Below are positions 25,148 to 35,800 of a stretch of 64,000 nucleotides of DNA, in pieces; positions within the stretch are counted from its first letter, which is position 1; every line of letters starts with the position of its first letter. This DNA comes from Palsa-506 sp963836355 (GTDB taxonomy: Bacteria > Actinomycetota > Actinomycetes > Streptosporangiales > Streptosporangiaceae). The notes under the pieces are model-generated. The model was not told where the DNA came from. It saw only the letters and a program-made list of their open reading frames with translations, and ran no database searches. Made by a program: the position numbers and the translations under genes. Where the stretch lies: contig CAWIJO010000007.1 of NCBI GenBank assembly GCA_963836355.1, positions 496,001-560,000 on the forward strand. The letters run 5' to 3'.

Positions 25148-27571
25148 TCATTCAGTCCGGAGCACCTGCCCGCTCGGCAACCCGGCGGCGCGCTGCCCTG
25201 GCCAGGCGGCCAGCAGATTCGCGACCAGCAGCCCGGCAGGCGCGATGAGCACCAGCGCCAGCAACGCGAGCGGCGGGTGATAGGCCAGCGGCGTGCTATC
25301 GGCAACGACGCGCCAGAGGGCACGGCCGGCCGCCAGCCCCAGCGGCACGCCGAAAGCCAGCCCGGTCAGGGTCAGCACGCTCGCCTGGGTGACGATCACC
25401 AGGCGGGCCTGCCGCCGGGTCATCCCGAGTGCCCGCAGCACGGCTAGCTCGTGCCGGCGGCGGCGCACCGCGGTCGCCAGGGCATGACCCACCGCGCCGG
25501 CCGCCAGCAGGGCGAGAAAGCCGCCAAGCGCGATCGGCAGCGCCGCCACGTCCCTGATCTCCTTTACCTCATCCGGCGGAGGCGGCGGCGTGAGGCTTAG
25601 TCCGTGTCCGCCCGCGGCGCGTGCCGCTACGGCATTCAGCCGGCGTGCTGCCGATTGCACGTCTGCGCCGGACCGCAGCGCGATCTCACCAACGCGGAAC
25701 TTGAAGGAGTAGCGCACACCATTGAAGACCCGGTCGTAGCCGGCCAGCGTGATCCAACCCCCGCTGGCGTAGCCGTTGTGCGGGCCCTCGGGGACGAAGC
25801 CGATGCCGGTCACACTGGCCGTCCGCGGCACGGACCCGCTGGTAAGCGGGATCCTGGCACCGACGGTCACGCCCAGCTGCCGTGCCGTTGTCGGAGCAAG
25901 GACCACCTCGCCGGCGGTGGCCGGCATCCGTCCGGCGGTAAGTACGACCGGCAGCCGCTTGCCGCCGACCGGCTGGTAGCTGTACATCGTGACGGACGTG
26001 TCCCCGGAGTAGGCGACAGCGATGCGCGCGTCGTTGACGCCGATGACATCGCGGTCACCGGCGACGGCCGCCATCGCCTTTGGAGTTGCCGGGTTGAAAG
26101 TCTGTCCATTGAAGCCAAGGAAGCCACCTAGCTGATTGGTCTGGCCGAACCTGGCCGGGTTGGCCGCGGCGTCGGAGACCCCGGCCGCGAAGGTAAACGC
26201 GGCAAGAACGCCGAGCACGCCGACGATCGCGCCGGTCAGCGCCGGGCGCACCGGCACCGCCGAGCGGTCGCGACCCGGCTCGAGCGCGAACCGGGTGCCG
26301 ATCACTGCGGAGACTGGCAGGCCGGCTCGCGCCAGGGCCAGCGCAAGCGCAGATCTGCGGGGCAGCGTCCGCGTCCTGCTCGCGGCCAGCGCGGTGCCGG
26401 CCGCGATAGCCGAGCCGGCCAGCACCACGAGCGGTACCACCGCCCAGCCGGTCCCCAGGATCAGCCAGTCGGTGTCGATGCCCGGCTCGGGCTCGAGCGT
26501 CGACACGCCGCCGATCGGCATCCAGCGGGACGCCACGATGGCCCCGACCACGGCCAGGGTGGTGCCGGCCACTGCGGCCGCGAACGGCGCGGCGATGGCG
26601 GCAGCCACCGCCTGCCGCGGCCGCAGGCCAGGCCCACGCAGTAGCTGCAAGTCCGCCATCGTGGCCGAGATATAGCGGGCGACGGACTGGCCGATAAGAA
26701 CGACGGCAGCGGCCAGCGCCGCCAGGCCGAATGCCAGCAGGCTTGCCGCCTCGAAGTTGCTGAGCTGCCGGACCGGCCCGCCGAAATCGACGTAGTTGTT
26801 CCATACGTCGATATCTGACCGGCCGGTTGCCCGGGCCAGGTCAGCCCGGAACGCGGGTATCCCTGCGGCGCCGCCCCTGAGCCTGACCAGCGCGTTGATG
26901 TAGGTGCTGTCGTGGCGGCCCATCAGGTTGGCCCGGTAATGGGTAAGCAGGCCAGGTGATGGGACGAGTGCCCCGTTGGAGCCGGGCGGGTCGGAGAACC
27001 AGAATGACCGGATCACGCCGACGATGCGCACCGGTACCCGCGGCCCGTGCGGGACCGTGCCGGTTGACGGGTCGTACCCGTTAGCGGCCTCGCGCGGAGT
27101 TGGCAGGCGCAGGGTAATCATATCGCCCACGCTCTTGCCGTATCCGACCAGGAATCGCGGCGTCACCACGGCCTCGTCGGCGCGGCGGGGATCGAATAGC
27201 CGGCCGTCGAACACCACGGGGCGCTCAATCGTCCGCATTACCTGGCTATCGCCCGGGGGGAAGCCGAGGTTCTGGCCTGCCAGCGGATACCCTTCCAGGG
27301 CGAACCCGGCGATAGCGAATGTAGTCAGCGCCGTGACCTCGGGCAGCGAGCGGATCCGGGCCCAGTCGAAGCCGGGCTGATTCGGCAGCACGGTGACGGT
27401 GGTGGGCAGCGTGCGTGCCCAAAGACGGCTGAACGCGGTCTGGCCGCGCCGGGCCCCGGCGACGGCCGTTAGCACGGTCATGGTGGCTAGCGCTATCAGC
27501 AGCCCGAGGACGAACAGCGAGCGCCATCGCCGCCGCGCGTCAAGCCGCAGCCAGGCCAGCACGATCCGCAT
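25148..27571 (-). CDS. ABC transporter permease, FtsX/MacB type with two FtsX domains
   Basis: An 807-aa membrane protein. One helix at residues 17-40 precedes a large extracytoplasmic domain; three further helices lie around 265-395, a middle helix near 445 precedes a second periplasmic-type domain, and a final FtsX unit of three helices (residues about 680-790) contains LRALGMTRRQARLV, the usual coupling segment. This duplicated layout is common in actinobacterial FtsX permeases of export or lipid-handling systems. No ATPase gene is adjacent in this window, so its partner is unknown. ATG 27571 has a GGATGAG leader. Confidence 0.88.
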   Translation of the reverse strand: MRIVLAWLRLDARRRWRSLFVLGLLIALATMTVLTAVAGARRGQTAFSRLWARTLPTTVTVLPNQPGFDWARIRSLPEVTALTTFAIAGFALEGYPLAGQNLGFPPGDSQVMRTIERPVVFDGRLFDPRRADEAVVTPRFLVGYGKSVGDMITLRLPTPREAANGYDPSTGTVPHGPRVPVRIVGVIRSFWFSDPPGSNGALVPSPGLLTHYRANLMGRHDSTYINALVRLRGGAAGIPAFRADLARATGRSDIDVWNNYVDFGGPVRQLSNFEAASLLAFGLAALAAAVVLIGQSVARYISATMADLQLLRGPGLRPRQAVAAAIAAPFAAAVAGTTLAVVGAIVASRWMPIGGVSTLEPEPGIDTDWLILGTGWAVVPLVVLAGSAIAAGTALAASRTRTLPRRSALALALARAGLPVSAVIGTRFALEPGRDRSAVPVRPALTGAIVGVLGVLAAFTFAAGVSDAAANPARFGQTNQLGGFLGFNGQTFNPATPKAMAAVAGDRDVIGVNDARIAVAYSGDTSVTMYSYQPVGGKRLPVVLTAGRMPATAGEVVLAPTTARQLGVTVGARIPLTSGSVPRTASVTGIGFVPEGPHNGYASGGWITLAGYDRVFNGVRYSFKFRVGEIALRSGADVQSAARRLNAVAARAAGGHGLSLTPPPPPDEVKEIRDVAALPIALGGFLALLAAGAVGHALATAVRRRRHELAVLRALGMTRRQARLVIVTQASVLTLTGLAFGVPLGLAAGRALWRVVADSTPLAYHPPLALLALVLIAPAGLLVANLLAAWPGQRAAGLPSGQVLRTE

Positions 27572-27735
27572 AACCGCTCATCCGCCTGGCGGCAGGCGGG
27601 CCCGCCGGGACAGGGACGGGCGCTGTGGTTCATGCCTCAAAGTAGACGGCCGGCGGCCGGTAGGTCCAAGAGTGCTAGGACGAGATCCGAGGTGAGCTGC
27701 CATCCGCCAGAGCCGGCCTGCTGGCACCAACATCG

Positions 27736-28515
27736 TCACCAGCCGTTGATCGCCAGGAATTTCCCGATCATGACATTCACCTGCTCCGGGACTTCGAACT
27801 GGGCGAAGTGACCAGCCCCCACGGTCTGGCCGATGGTGATCGCCGGGCACAGGCGGCGCAGGTCGGCCGATGAGTTGGCGGGAGCGGCCGAGCCGATCGA
27901 CAGCACCGGAACGCTGGCCTTGCCGAGCGCGCTTGCGCCATCGAATTCCCCCATCACCCGGATGAGCTCGGCTGCCATCCGCGGCGAGACACTGCGCATC
28001 TCCGCGATGATGGCCGTCCGGCGAGCCACATCGGTAGGCAGGAACATGCCACCGACGAAAGCCGCCCGCCAGGACCCGTCGTCGTCGGCGCTGATGGTCG
28101 CGACAGATTCGCGGAAGAACGTCTTGGCCGCCTCGTTCGTGATCGGCGCCGGGTCAACCATCACCAGTGCGCTGATCGCGCCCGGCCACCCGGCACAGAC
28201 CAGCCCGATCAGCGCACCCAGGCTGTGCCCCACCAGCACCGGGCTGCGCAGCCCTGCCGCGCGGGCGACGGCAAGCACGTCGTCGGCCAGCACCTCCATC
28301 TCATAGCCGCCAGCCACCGCGTCCGGCTGGCCGCTCTCGCCGTGCCCGCGCAGGTCCATCGCGGCGACAGCATGACCGGCGGCGAAGTACTCGAATTGCG
28401 GGGCGAAATACGAACGGCTGCATGACCAACCGTGCACGAAGATCATTGACGGCTGGCCGGCGCCCGCGGTCTGGTAGGCCAGCCTTACGCCGCCTGCGGA
28501 AAGGTACTCAGTCAT
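27736..28515 (-). CDS. Alpha/beta hydrolase
   Basis: A 259-aa single-domain hydrolase. The oxyanion HGW sits in FVHGWSCSR, the nucleophile serine in VGHSLGALIG, and the catalytic histidine in GAGHFAQFEVPEQVN; LRGHGESGQPD follows the usual second strand. The family includes esterases, haloperoxidases and carbon-carbon hydrolases, and the exact substrate cannot be inferred. It begins with ATG 28515, 8 bases after the aldo/keto reductase stop on the same strand, so these two genes and the SCO6745-like fragment form one operon. Confidence 0.9.
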   Translation of the reverse strand: MTEYLSAGGVRLAYQTAGAGQPSMIFVHGWSCSRSYFAPQFEYFAAGHAVAAMDLRGHGESGQPDAVAGGYEMEVLADDVLAVARAAGLRSPVLVGHSLGALIGLVCAGWPGAISALVMVDPAPITNEAAKTFFRESVATISADDDGSWRAAFVGGMFLPTDVARRTAIIAEMRSVSPRMAAELIRVMGEFDGASALGKASVPVLSIGSAAPANSSADLRRLCPAITIGQTVGAGHFAQFEVPEQVNVMIGKFLAINGW

Positions 28516-28523
28516 GGCTGCTC

Positions 28524-29486
28524 CTAGGCCGCGCCACGCCCGATCGCCTGCAGGCGGTCGCGCTCGTCTGGCGTTAGCCCGGCGGCGACCGCGAACGCGG
28601 CCGCATTCGCCGCGACCTGCTGGGGCCGGGTTGCCCCGAACAATACCGTGGTTACCGACGGGCCCCGCAGGGCGAACGACATGGCCAGCTGAGCCGGGTC
28701 GCGGCCAGTCTCGCGGGCCAGGGCAGCAAGCTCGCGCCCGGCTGCCACCGCGGGGCCGAATCGCGGGTTCTCCAGCATCCCGGCGGCCCGTCCGGCCGCC
28801 GGGTCCTGGTCATACTTGCCGGTCAGGATGCCGCCAGCCAGCGGGTAGGACGCAACGATCGCGATGCCCCGGCGGGCGGCGACCCGCTGCATGTCCGGAT
28901 CCTCGACGGCCTCGCGCATGACCAGGCTGTACGGCGGCTGGGTGGCCACCGGGCCCGCGATCCCGGCCTGCCTGGCGAGCTGCCAGGCGAGTTCCATCGC
29001 CGCCGGCGGCCAGTTCAGGGTTCCCCATGCCCGCGCCTGGCCGGCCCGGATCAGCCCGCCGATCATCTCGACGGCGTCCGGCAGCGGTACGCCGTCCGGC
29101 GGCGCCACCGTGTAGATCAGGTCGATGTGGTCCAGGCCCATCCGGCCGAGCGAACCCGCCAGTTCCTGCTCCGGTGACTCGTCCGGCCAGAATTCCCACC
29201 ACAGCTTGTTCGACACGACCGTGTCATCGCGCCGCCAGCCCGCCGCGCGGAACAGTTCGCCGAAGACAACCTCGGAATAGCCGGTCGGGATCGGCGCATG
29301 CCCGGTCTCGTCGTTGTAGCGCGCGTCGTCGAGGAACGTAATGCCAGCGTCGCGGGCCGCCTGCATGACGCGGATCCCCTGCTCCCGGCTGATCCGCTCG
29401 AACGTGCGCCACGACCCTAGCGCCAGCCGGCTGACCTGGATGCCGCTGGCGCCCAGCGCGACGCTGGGAATAGCGGGTGCCGTCAT
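28524..29486 (-). CDS. Aldo/keto reductase
   Basis: A 320-aa TIM-barrel NADPH-dependent reductase. The N-terminal LGASGIQVSRLALGSW is the usual AKR start, FLDDARYNDE contains the catalytic Asp and Tyr, and SNKLWW holds the catalytic Lys. The cofactor-binding C-terminal part carries LAMSFALRGPSVTTVLFGATRPQQV. Its ATG at 29486 overlaps the stop of the upstream frame (ATGA), and it is followed closely by the alpha/beta hydrolase. Physiological substrate unknown. Confidence 0.92.
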   Translation of the reverse strand: MTAPAIPSVALGASGIQVSRLALGSWRTFERISREQGIRVMQAARDAGITFLDDARYNDETGHAPIPTGYSEVVFGELFRAAGWRRDDTVVSNKLWWEFWPDESPEQELAGSLGRMGLDHIDLIYTVAPPDGVPLPDAVEMIGGLIRAGQARAWGTLNWPPAAMELAWQLARQAGIAGPVATQPPYSLVMREAVEDPDMQRVAARRGIAIVASYPLAGGILTGKYDQDPAAGRAAGMLENPRFGPAVAAGRELAALARETGRDPAQLAMSFALRGPSVTTVLFGATRPQQVAANAAAFAVAAGLTPDERDRLQAIGRGAA

Positions 29487-29947
29487 GATCTCCCCTGGCG
29501 TTCAGCGTGGGTGCTCAGCGCCGATGTTAAGCGCTGGTGCTCAGGGCGCCGCAGCCGCCCCTCGGCACTGCACGCGCCGGCCGCCTCGCGGACCAGCCCG
29601 GCAATCGTCGTCATGTCAGTCGAGGCCATGACGTCAGGGCCGAGCAGGCGGGACAGGGCAGCGTCGGCGGCCGCGAACCGGGCGGCGACAACGGCAGCCG
29701 GACTCGCGAGTTCCCATGCCGCGGGGATGCACCTGGCCACCATCGCCGAATTGAAGTTGTAGAACGTAGCCGCGACGACGCCGCCGCTGACCGCGCCCAT
29801 CGGGGCCGACCGCCCGGCGAAATAGCACATCCGCCCAGGCTGGAGCCCAGCCGCCACCAGCCGCTGCTCGGTTTCCGGAGCAAAGCAAATCAGCGAGTGC
29901 AGGGCATTGGTGGCGTGATAGACACGTCGGGCGAGCGGTGCGGCCAT
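29483..29947 (-). CDS. SCO6745-family protein, truncated
   Basis: The frame encodes about 154 aa from ATG 29947. Residues 1-125 match the N-terminal half of the SCO6745 (SalK-like) family: RRVYHATNALHSLICFAPE, GLQPGRMCYFAGRSAPMGAV, TFYNFNSAMVARCIPAAWE. Family members run to about 280-300 residues, but here the sequence turns into a short basic tail (RLRRPEHQRL) and stops, overlapping the next gene start (ATGA). The C-terminal half is missing, so it is probably a relic kept by translational coupling. No strong ribosome site was found. Confidence 0.65.
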   Translation of the reverse strand: MAAPLARRVYHATNALHSLICFAPETEQRLVAAGLQPGRMCYFAGRSAPMGAVSGGVVAATFYNFNSAMVARCIPAAWELASPAAVVAARFAAADAALSRLLGPDVMASTDMTTIAGLVREAAGACSAEGRLRRPEHQRLTSALSTHAERQGRS

Positions 29948-30011
29948 GCCGGAACCATAGCGACCCGCCCCGCTCTCGCCGACGGCACCTGGACAGGAAC
30001 GAGGAACCAAT

Positions 30012-30415
30012 ATGGCTGACCGGCCGCCAGCCCAGACATCAGCCCTGCCGTCGGTCGCCCTGCTGGGCACCGGGATCATGGGCCTGGCCATGGGCCGCTG
30101 CATGCTGCGCGCCGGGCTGCCGCTGCGCGCCTGGAACCGGACCCGGGTCAATGCGCTGCCGCTGGAGGCCGGCGGCGCGGTCATCGCGGAGACGCCTGCC
30201 GATGCCGTCCGCGGCGCCGCCTCATCGTCACGATGCTCTCAGACGGCGCGGTGGTCAGCGCGGCGATGGAGGCACTGGCCCTGGCCCGCGGCCTTGCGGT
30301 CGACCCGGACATGTTCCTGCAGGCGGTGGCCGGGCGCTTCAGCCGGGCCGCGGAACTCGGCCACGCCGACGAGGACATGGCCGCCACCCATTTCGCCAGC
30401 TTCGACGGCAGCTAG
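30012..30415 (+). pseudogene. 6PGDH/beta-hydroxyacid dehydrogenase remnant
   Basis: The N-terminus (VALLGTGIMGLAMGRCMLRAG, then PLRAWNRT) is a clear Rossmann NADP-binding domain of the 3-hydroxyisobutyrate dehydrogenase type. Near 30218 one base appears to be missing, so the continuation (LIVTMLSDGAVV) is in another frame. The sequence then jumps directly to a C-terminal segment (LAVDPDMFLQAVAG, GHADEDMAATHFAS), leaving out about 130 residues with the catalytic lysine. Frameshift plus deletion make it non-functional. Its end overlaps the convergent NDH-2 gene. Confidence 0.75.
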
Positions 30416-31722
30416 CCAGGTTTGCCGCGTGCTGCTGGTTCCGGCATCGGCGGGTCGTCGTCCATGATGATGCCGCCGCCGTGCCCCCAGGTGAGGTAGC
30501 GGTATGTCAGGTTGATCAGCGCCGAGATCCGGTTGCGGTTACCGAGCAGGGTCACCAGGTGCAGGCCGAGCCAGGCCAGCCAGGCCAGCGTGCCGCGCAC
30601 CCGGATGCCGGGCGGCAGCTGGACGACCGCCGACCGGCGGCCGATGGTCGCCATGATCCCCTTGTCGTGGTAGCTGAACGCCGCAGTCGGCTGCCCTTGT
30701 GCCAGCGCGACGACCTGCTCCGCGGCGTGCCGGCCCATCTGCAGGGCCGGCTGGGCGAGCTGCGGCAGCGGATGACCGTCGATCAGCGCGATGTCGCCGA
30801 CCGCGAAGATCCGGTCCTGCCCCTGCACCCGCAGGTCCTGGCCGGTCAGCAGGCGGCCGCTCTTGCCCTGCGGCAGGCCCCAGCGGCCCGCGCCGTCCGG
30901 CGCCGCGACGCCTGCCGCCCACACCGTGAGCTCGCTGCCAAGCTCCCGGCCGTCGGTCAGGATCACCCGGTCGGCGGTGATCTCCCGGATGCCAGTGCCC
31001 AGCATGACCTCTACGCCGCGATCCGCCAGCTGCCGCCGCGCGTGCTCGCGCAGTGACGGGTGGAACGGCGTCAGCAGATCCTTGACCTGCTCAATCAGCC
31101 TGATGCGCACCCGGCCGGGATCGATGTCCGGGAACGCGCTGGCCAGGGCGATGCCGCGCAGCTCGGCCAGGGTACCGGCCAGCTCGACGCCGGTGGCGCC
31201 GCCGCCGACCACGTTGACGCTGGCATCTTCCTTGACGCCAGCCGCGCTCAGCTGCTCAAAGCACGCCATGATCCGGTCCCGCAGCGCGACCGCGTCGTGC
31301 CTGGTGTACAGGCCGAAGCTGTACTTATCCGCGCCGGTCACGCCGTAGTAGGAGGCCGATACCCCGGTCGCGAGGATCAGGTAGTCGTAGCCGAGCTGGC
31401 CGCCGTCGGCGAGCATGACCTGGCGGCCGGCGGTGTCGAACCCGGCGACCTCGCCACGGCGGAAGCTGGCACCGTACTTGCGGGCGAACCCGCGCAGCGG
31501 GAAAGACACGTCGCTCGGGTTCAGGCCGGCCGTCGCCACCTGGTAGAGCAGCGGCTGGAACGTGCTGTAGATGTTGCTGTCGACCAGCGTCACAGCCATG
31601 CCCGCCCTGGTCAGCCGTGCCACGGTCGATAGCCCGCCGAAGCCGGCGCCGACCACCACCACCCGCGGCCTGCCGCCGTCCCCGGCGGGCCGGCCGGGCC
31701 GCCGCCGCCATCTCGTTGCCAC
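30412..31722 (-). CDS. ndh: Type II NADH dehydrogenase (NDH-2)
   Basis: A 436-aa membrane-associated flavoprotein that oxidises NADH and reduces quinone without proton pumping. The FAD-binding motif VVVGAGFGGLSTV lies at about residues 21-33, and the NADH-binding motif VVGGGATGVELAGTLAE in the middle. FAVGDIALI and AQPALQMGRHAAEQ bind FAD and quinone. A hydrophobic C-terminal helix (TLAWLAWLGLHLVTLLGN) anchors it to the membrane. GTG 31722 is preceded by GGAGGAGC. It stands alone on the minus strand. Confidence 0.93.
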   Translation of the reverse strand: MATRWRRRPGRPAGDGGRPRVVVVGAGFGGLSTVARLTRAGMAVTLVDSNIYSTFQPLLYQVATAGLNPSDVSFPLRGFARKYGASFRRGEVAGFDTAGRQVMLADGGQLGYDYLILATGVSASYYGVTGADKYSFGLYTRHDAVALRDRIMACFEQLSAAGVKEDASVNVVGGGATGVELAGTLAELRGIALASAFPDIDPGRVRIRLIEQVKDLLTPFHPSLREHARRQLADRGVEVMLGTGIREITADRVILTDGRELGSELTVWAAGVAAPDGAGRWGLPQGKSGRLLTGQDLRVQGQDRIFAVGDIALIDGHPLPQLAQPALQMGRHAAEQVVALAQGQPTAAFSYHDKGIMATIGRRSAVVQLPPGIRVRGTLAWLAWLGLHLVTLLGNRNRISALINLTYRYLTWGHGGGIIMDDDPPMPEPAARGKPG

Positions 31723-31885
31723 TGCTCCTCCATCCGACCAAAACGTCCAGATCCTGACTACCCACGGATAGCCGCATCATCCCCGGCGGGCTGGATGACG
31801 TCACCGGCCGGTACTGGCGGCATTGTCTGCTCGCGGCCGGGTAATTGATGCGCGCCGATAGCCTCATGAAGCGGAGGACCTGAAG

Positions 31886-32062
31886 ATGCTTGCCATAGTT
31901 GCCGCCATTATTTTCGCGATCGCATTCATCATCCGGGTCACCTCCACGGCGACCGACGTGATCCTCGCGCCGATCAGCCTGCTGCTGGCCGGGCTGGTCT
32001 TCCTGGCGCTGCACCAGGCGGGCTTCGGCTCGGGCTGGTCGTACTCGCGCCGGCGGCGATAG
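31886..32062 (+). CDS. Small two-helix membrane protein (58 aa)
   Basis: ATG 31886 follows a GGAGG ribosome site 8 bases upstream. The 58-residue product has two hydrophobic helices (MLAIVAAIIFAIAFIIRV, then LAPISLLLAGLVFLALH) and ends in a basic SYSRRRR tail. Such small membrane proteins of unknown role are frequent in actinobacteria. It lies divergently from NDH-2, but no functional link is evident. Confidence 0.75.
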   Translation: MLAIVAAIIFAIAFIIRVTSTATDVILAPISLLLAGLVFLALHQAGFGSGWSYSRRRR

Positions 32063-32138
32063 CGGCCCTCCGGCCGGGAATAACTCAGGGTGCCGGGCAG
32101 CAGCCCGCCGGCCCGCGTTATCCGCTATCCGCTGCGTC

Positions 32139-32672
32139 TCAGGCCAGGTGCGCGGCCATCTTCCTGGCGCACTCCATCGCGGAGACGCGGGTGGTGTCCA
32201 CGTCGACATCGTAGGTCACGCCGTCGTGCACCAGCTGTGCCTGGGACGCGGCCATCCCGGCAACGCGGTCGGTCCGGCCGGCCTCGCGCTGCGCCGCGAC
32301 GACCGGGTCGCAGTGCACCCCGACCCACAGCACCCGCAGGCCGGCCAGCGCTGTCCGCCACCGCTGCTGCGAGCTTGCCCCGCCGATGAATGCCTCGTCC
32401 ACGATGATCCGGGCGCCGGCCCTGGCCGTCGCGGCGACACCGGCCGCCCAGGCGACGTCGAGCGCGCGGAAGGCAGGCCCGACCACGACCTGCCCTTCAT
32501 CGCCGAAACCGATCCCGCTGCCGCCCGTCCGCAGGTACTCCGGCATGGCGTCGATCAGCGTGTCGGTCCCGAACGTCAGCCACGGCTCGGCCAGTACCGA
32601 TTGCAGGCAGCGCGCAATCGTGGATTTACCCGAGCTGGATCCGCCGTTCAGGACGATCACCTGGACTGGCAC
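32139..32672 (-). CDS. Chloramphenicol phosphotransferase-like P-loop kinase
   Basis: The frame from GTG 32672 encodes 177 aa. The N-terminus VIVLNGGSSSGKSTIARCLQ is the P-loop typical of the CPT family, followed by WLTFGTDTLIDAMPE and IVDEAFIG. FVGVHCDP-like residues (VLWVGVHCDPVVAAQREAGR) and the C-terminal DVDVDTTRVSAMECA match the family, named for phosphorylation of chloramphenicol in Streptomyces venezuelae; most members have unknown substrates. A longer start at GTG 32756 is possible, but the extra residues look like linker. Resistance function cannot be claimed. Confidence 0.85.
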   Translation of the reverse strand: MPVQVIVLNGGSSSGKSTIARCLQSVLAEPWLTFGTDTLIDAMPEYLRTGGSGIGFGDEGQVVVGPAFRALDVAWAAGVAATARAGARIIVDEAFIGGASSQQRWRTALAGLRVLWVGVHCDPVVAAQREAGRTDRVAGMAASQAQLVHDGVTYDVDVDTTRVSAMECARKMAAHLA

Positions 32673-32857
32673 GATCCAGATCGTAGCCAGCCGGGCAGCG
32701 GGCCGCCGAGCCGGCCTTTCGCCGTCCCATTGGCCCGCCGAATTGACCGTTGACACGGGGCGCGAGGGGCGGGAGCCTTTGGCTCGCGGCGTCCTTTCCT
32801 CGGGAATGGCGGGGGCGCTCTGACGGCCCGCTCATTTGGGCTCACCGGGAGGTTCCG

Positions 32858-35800
32858 ATGGTGGGATTGGCACGAGCGGGCAAGCGCCGGATGCGGCGGC
32901 TGGCGGCGTCGGCCGCTATCTTGTGCATGCTCTCTTACGCGCTGGCCGCAGCCGGGCCGGCCAGCGCGGCCAGCACGGCCGCCGGGCAGCCCGCGGTGAC
33001 CGCGCCCGGCGGCCCGGGCACGATGTCATTCTTCGATCTCGCCCGCAAGGACTGCCTGGGCACGGCGCGCAACACCGGCTCCAAGGTCTGGTACACGGTG
33101 GCCGGCGGCGTGCTGTCCGACGTCTACGAGCCGACCATCGACAACACGAACGTCGGCACCCTGCAGTACATCGTGACCGACGGTTCCACCTTCACCGACC
33201 TGCAGACCCGCGACATGACCTACACGGCCGCGGCCGGCCCGTCCGGCATGGCCTGCACCGTGACCGCCAGCAGCGCCAGCCATGGCTACCGGCTGGTCAC
33301 TACCTACATCACCGACCCGGCCCGGGACACGGTGCTGATGGACACCAGGCTGGCGGCCACGCCAGGCTCGCATACCAACATCAGCAAGCTGAAGCTGTAT
33401 GCCCGGCTGGACGCGCACGTCAACGGCGATGGCGGCGGCGGCAGCGAAAACGCGGGCGGGAATACCGGGATCATCGACACGTCCACCGGGTCCCCCATGC
33501 CTGTTATCTACAGCACGAACACGGTCACCCAGGCAGCCAACCGCAGCTATGCGGTGCCGACCTTTATGGCGCTGCGGGCGAGCAGCGCGTCTGCCGCTGC
33601 CAGCGTGGGGTACGCGGGCACGCCCAGCGACGGCCTGACGCAGCTCGACGCCAGCCACACGCTGACCAGCTACGACTCGGCGCCGGACGGCCATATCACC
33701 GCGACGCAGGATGTCACTCCGCGTCGCGGCGGCGACGTAACGCTGGCACTCGGCTTCGGCCGCACCCAGGCCAGCGCGGTGGCCACCGCCGGCGCGTCGC
33801 TGGCGCGCTCGTTCGGCCAGGTACAGCAGAGCTACCTCAACGGCTGGGCCGGCTACGACCGCGGCCTGCGCACCCCGCCGTCGCATTTCCCTGGCCTGTC
33901 CGGCGGGCAGGCGCGTGACCTGCGGCGCCGCTACTACCTGTCGGCCAACGTGATCAAGGCGAGCGAGGACAAGACGTTCCCCGGCGCGATCGTCGCCTCG
34001 ATGGCCAGCCCGTGGGGCCAGGCAGTGCAGGCCGGGGTAAACGTCGGCGGCAAGCCGGTCTACTTCGGCTCCTACCGCGAGGTGTTCTCCCGCGACCTGT
34101 ACGAGGCGTTCACTGGCCTGCTGACTGATGGCGACCTCGCCACCGCGCAAGCCGCTACCCGGTTCCTGTTCGACAAGCAGCAGCTGGCCAACGGGCAGCT
34201 GCCGCGTAACTCGCTGGTCAACGGCCAGGCCGCGCCGGACACCGGCGGGAACCAGCTGGACGAGACCGCTTACCCGATCCTGATGGCCTGGCAGTCCGGA
34301 CTGGCCGGGGACACCGCGCTGTGGCAGCAGCACATCCGCCCGGCCGGGGATTTCCTGGTCGCGAACGGGCCGTCGTTCGGCTCGGAGCGGTGGGAGGAGC
34401 AGTCCGGCTTCTCCCCCTCCACCATCGCCGCCGAGATCGCCGGGCTCACCGCCGCGTCGGTGATCGCCGCCCGGCATGGTGACACCGCGCGGGCGCAGCT
34501 GTACCAGGCGACCGCGGACGATTTCCAGCGCGCGATCAGGACCTGGGACGTGACCACCAGCGGCCCGGACGGCCCGCGGTACTTCATCCGGCTGTCCAAG
34601 TCCGGCGACCCGAACGCCGCCATCAGCTACAACCTGGGCAACGGCGGCCCGACCGTGGACCAGCGCGCGGTCATCGACGGCGGCTTCCAGGAGCTGGTGC
34701 GGCTCGGCGAGCTGCCGGTCAGCGACCCGGACATCCAGGCCTCCCTCGGCGTGGAGGACAAGCAGATCTCGGTGTCCACGCCCAGCGGGACCGGCTACTA
34801 CCGGTATGGCACCTCGACCGCGGCGGGCAGTGCTGACGGCTACGGGGACTGCTTCCAGCCCAGCCAGTCCTCGTGCGTCGGCCAAGGCCGGCCCTGGCCG
34901 ACCACGAACACCGGCACCGGGCACCTGTGGCCGGTGCTGTCCGGCGAGCGCGCCGAGTCCGACGTCGCCGAGGGGCAGCTGACTGGCGCCTCCGGGCTGC
35001 TGGAGGCCATCGCGCAGTTCTCCTCCGGCGTGGGCCTCGTGCCGGAGCAGGCCTGGGAGGATCCGGACCTGGCCGCGTCGCCGTTCGGCAGCGATCCGGC
35101 CACCGCGTCGATCGGGTTCACCGACGGCAAGGCGGCGGGCTCGGCCTCCCCGCTGACCTGGGCACAGGCCCAGGAACTGCGGCTGATCCTGGCCGTCGGG
35201 GCCGGGCGCACCCTGGAGACCCCGGCGGTAACCAGGGACCGCTACGTGGCGCACGCGCCACCGGGCGCGATCAGCGTGACCATTTCCGCGCCGGCTCCCG
35301 GCAGCTCGATCTCGACGGCCAGCACGGCCGTGACCGGCACGACGGTGGCCGGGGCAAAGGTCGTGGTGGAATCGCTGGACACCAGCACAGGGGCGCCGTC
35401 GGCCACCGGGACGGCAGTGGCTGCGGCGGACGGTTCGTTCTCGGTCACCGTGCCGGTCGGCTTCGGCGACAGCGTGCTGACCGTGGCCGCCACCGCGTCC
35501 GGCAACCGGACCGGGTATGCGCAGACGACGGTGACCAGCAACCTCATCAACGGGACGACCGTCCTCGACGTGACCGACCCGGCCGGCGACGACAACGGGC
35601 CAGGCACCTTCCAGTACCCGACATCCGGAGACTTCCACCCCGGCGCGTTCGACCTGACCAGGTTCCAGGTGATCAGCGACGGCAGCACCGTGTTCCTACG
35701 GGCCACGCTGGCCAACCTGGACCCGACATTCGGCTCGCCGCTTGGCGCGCAACTGCTGGACGTGTTCGTGCGCGCACCCGGCGCGGCCGCGACGTCGACC

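Noticed and set aside
33026..35638. 870-codon minus-strand frame opposite the GH15 gene
   Set aside because: No ribosome site or domain features; the plus strand encodes a signal peptide and complete catalytic motifs.
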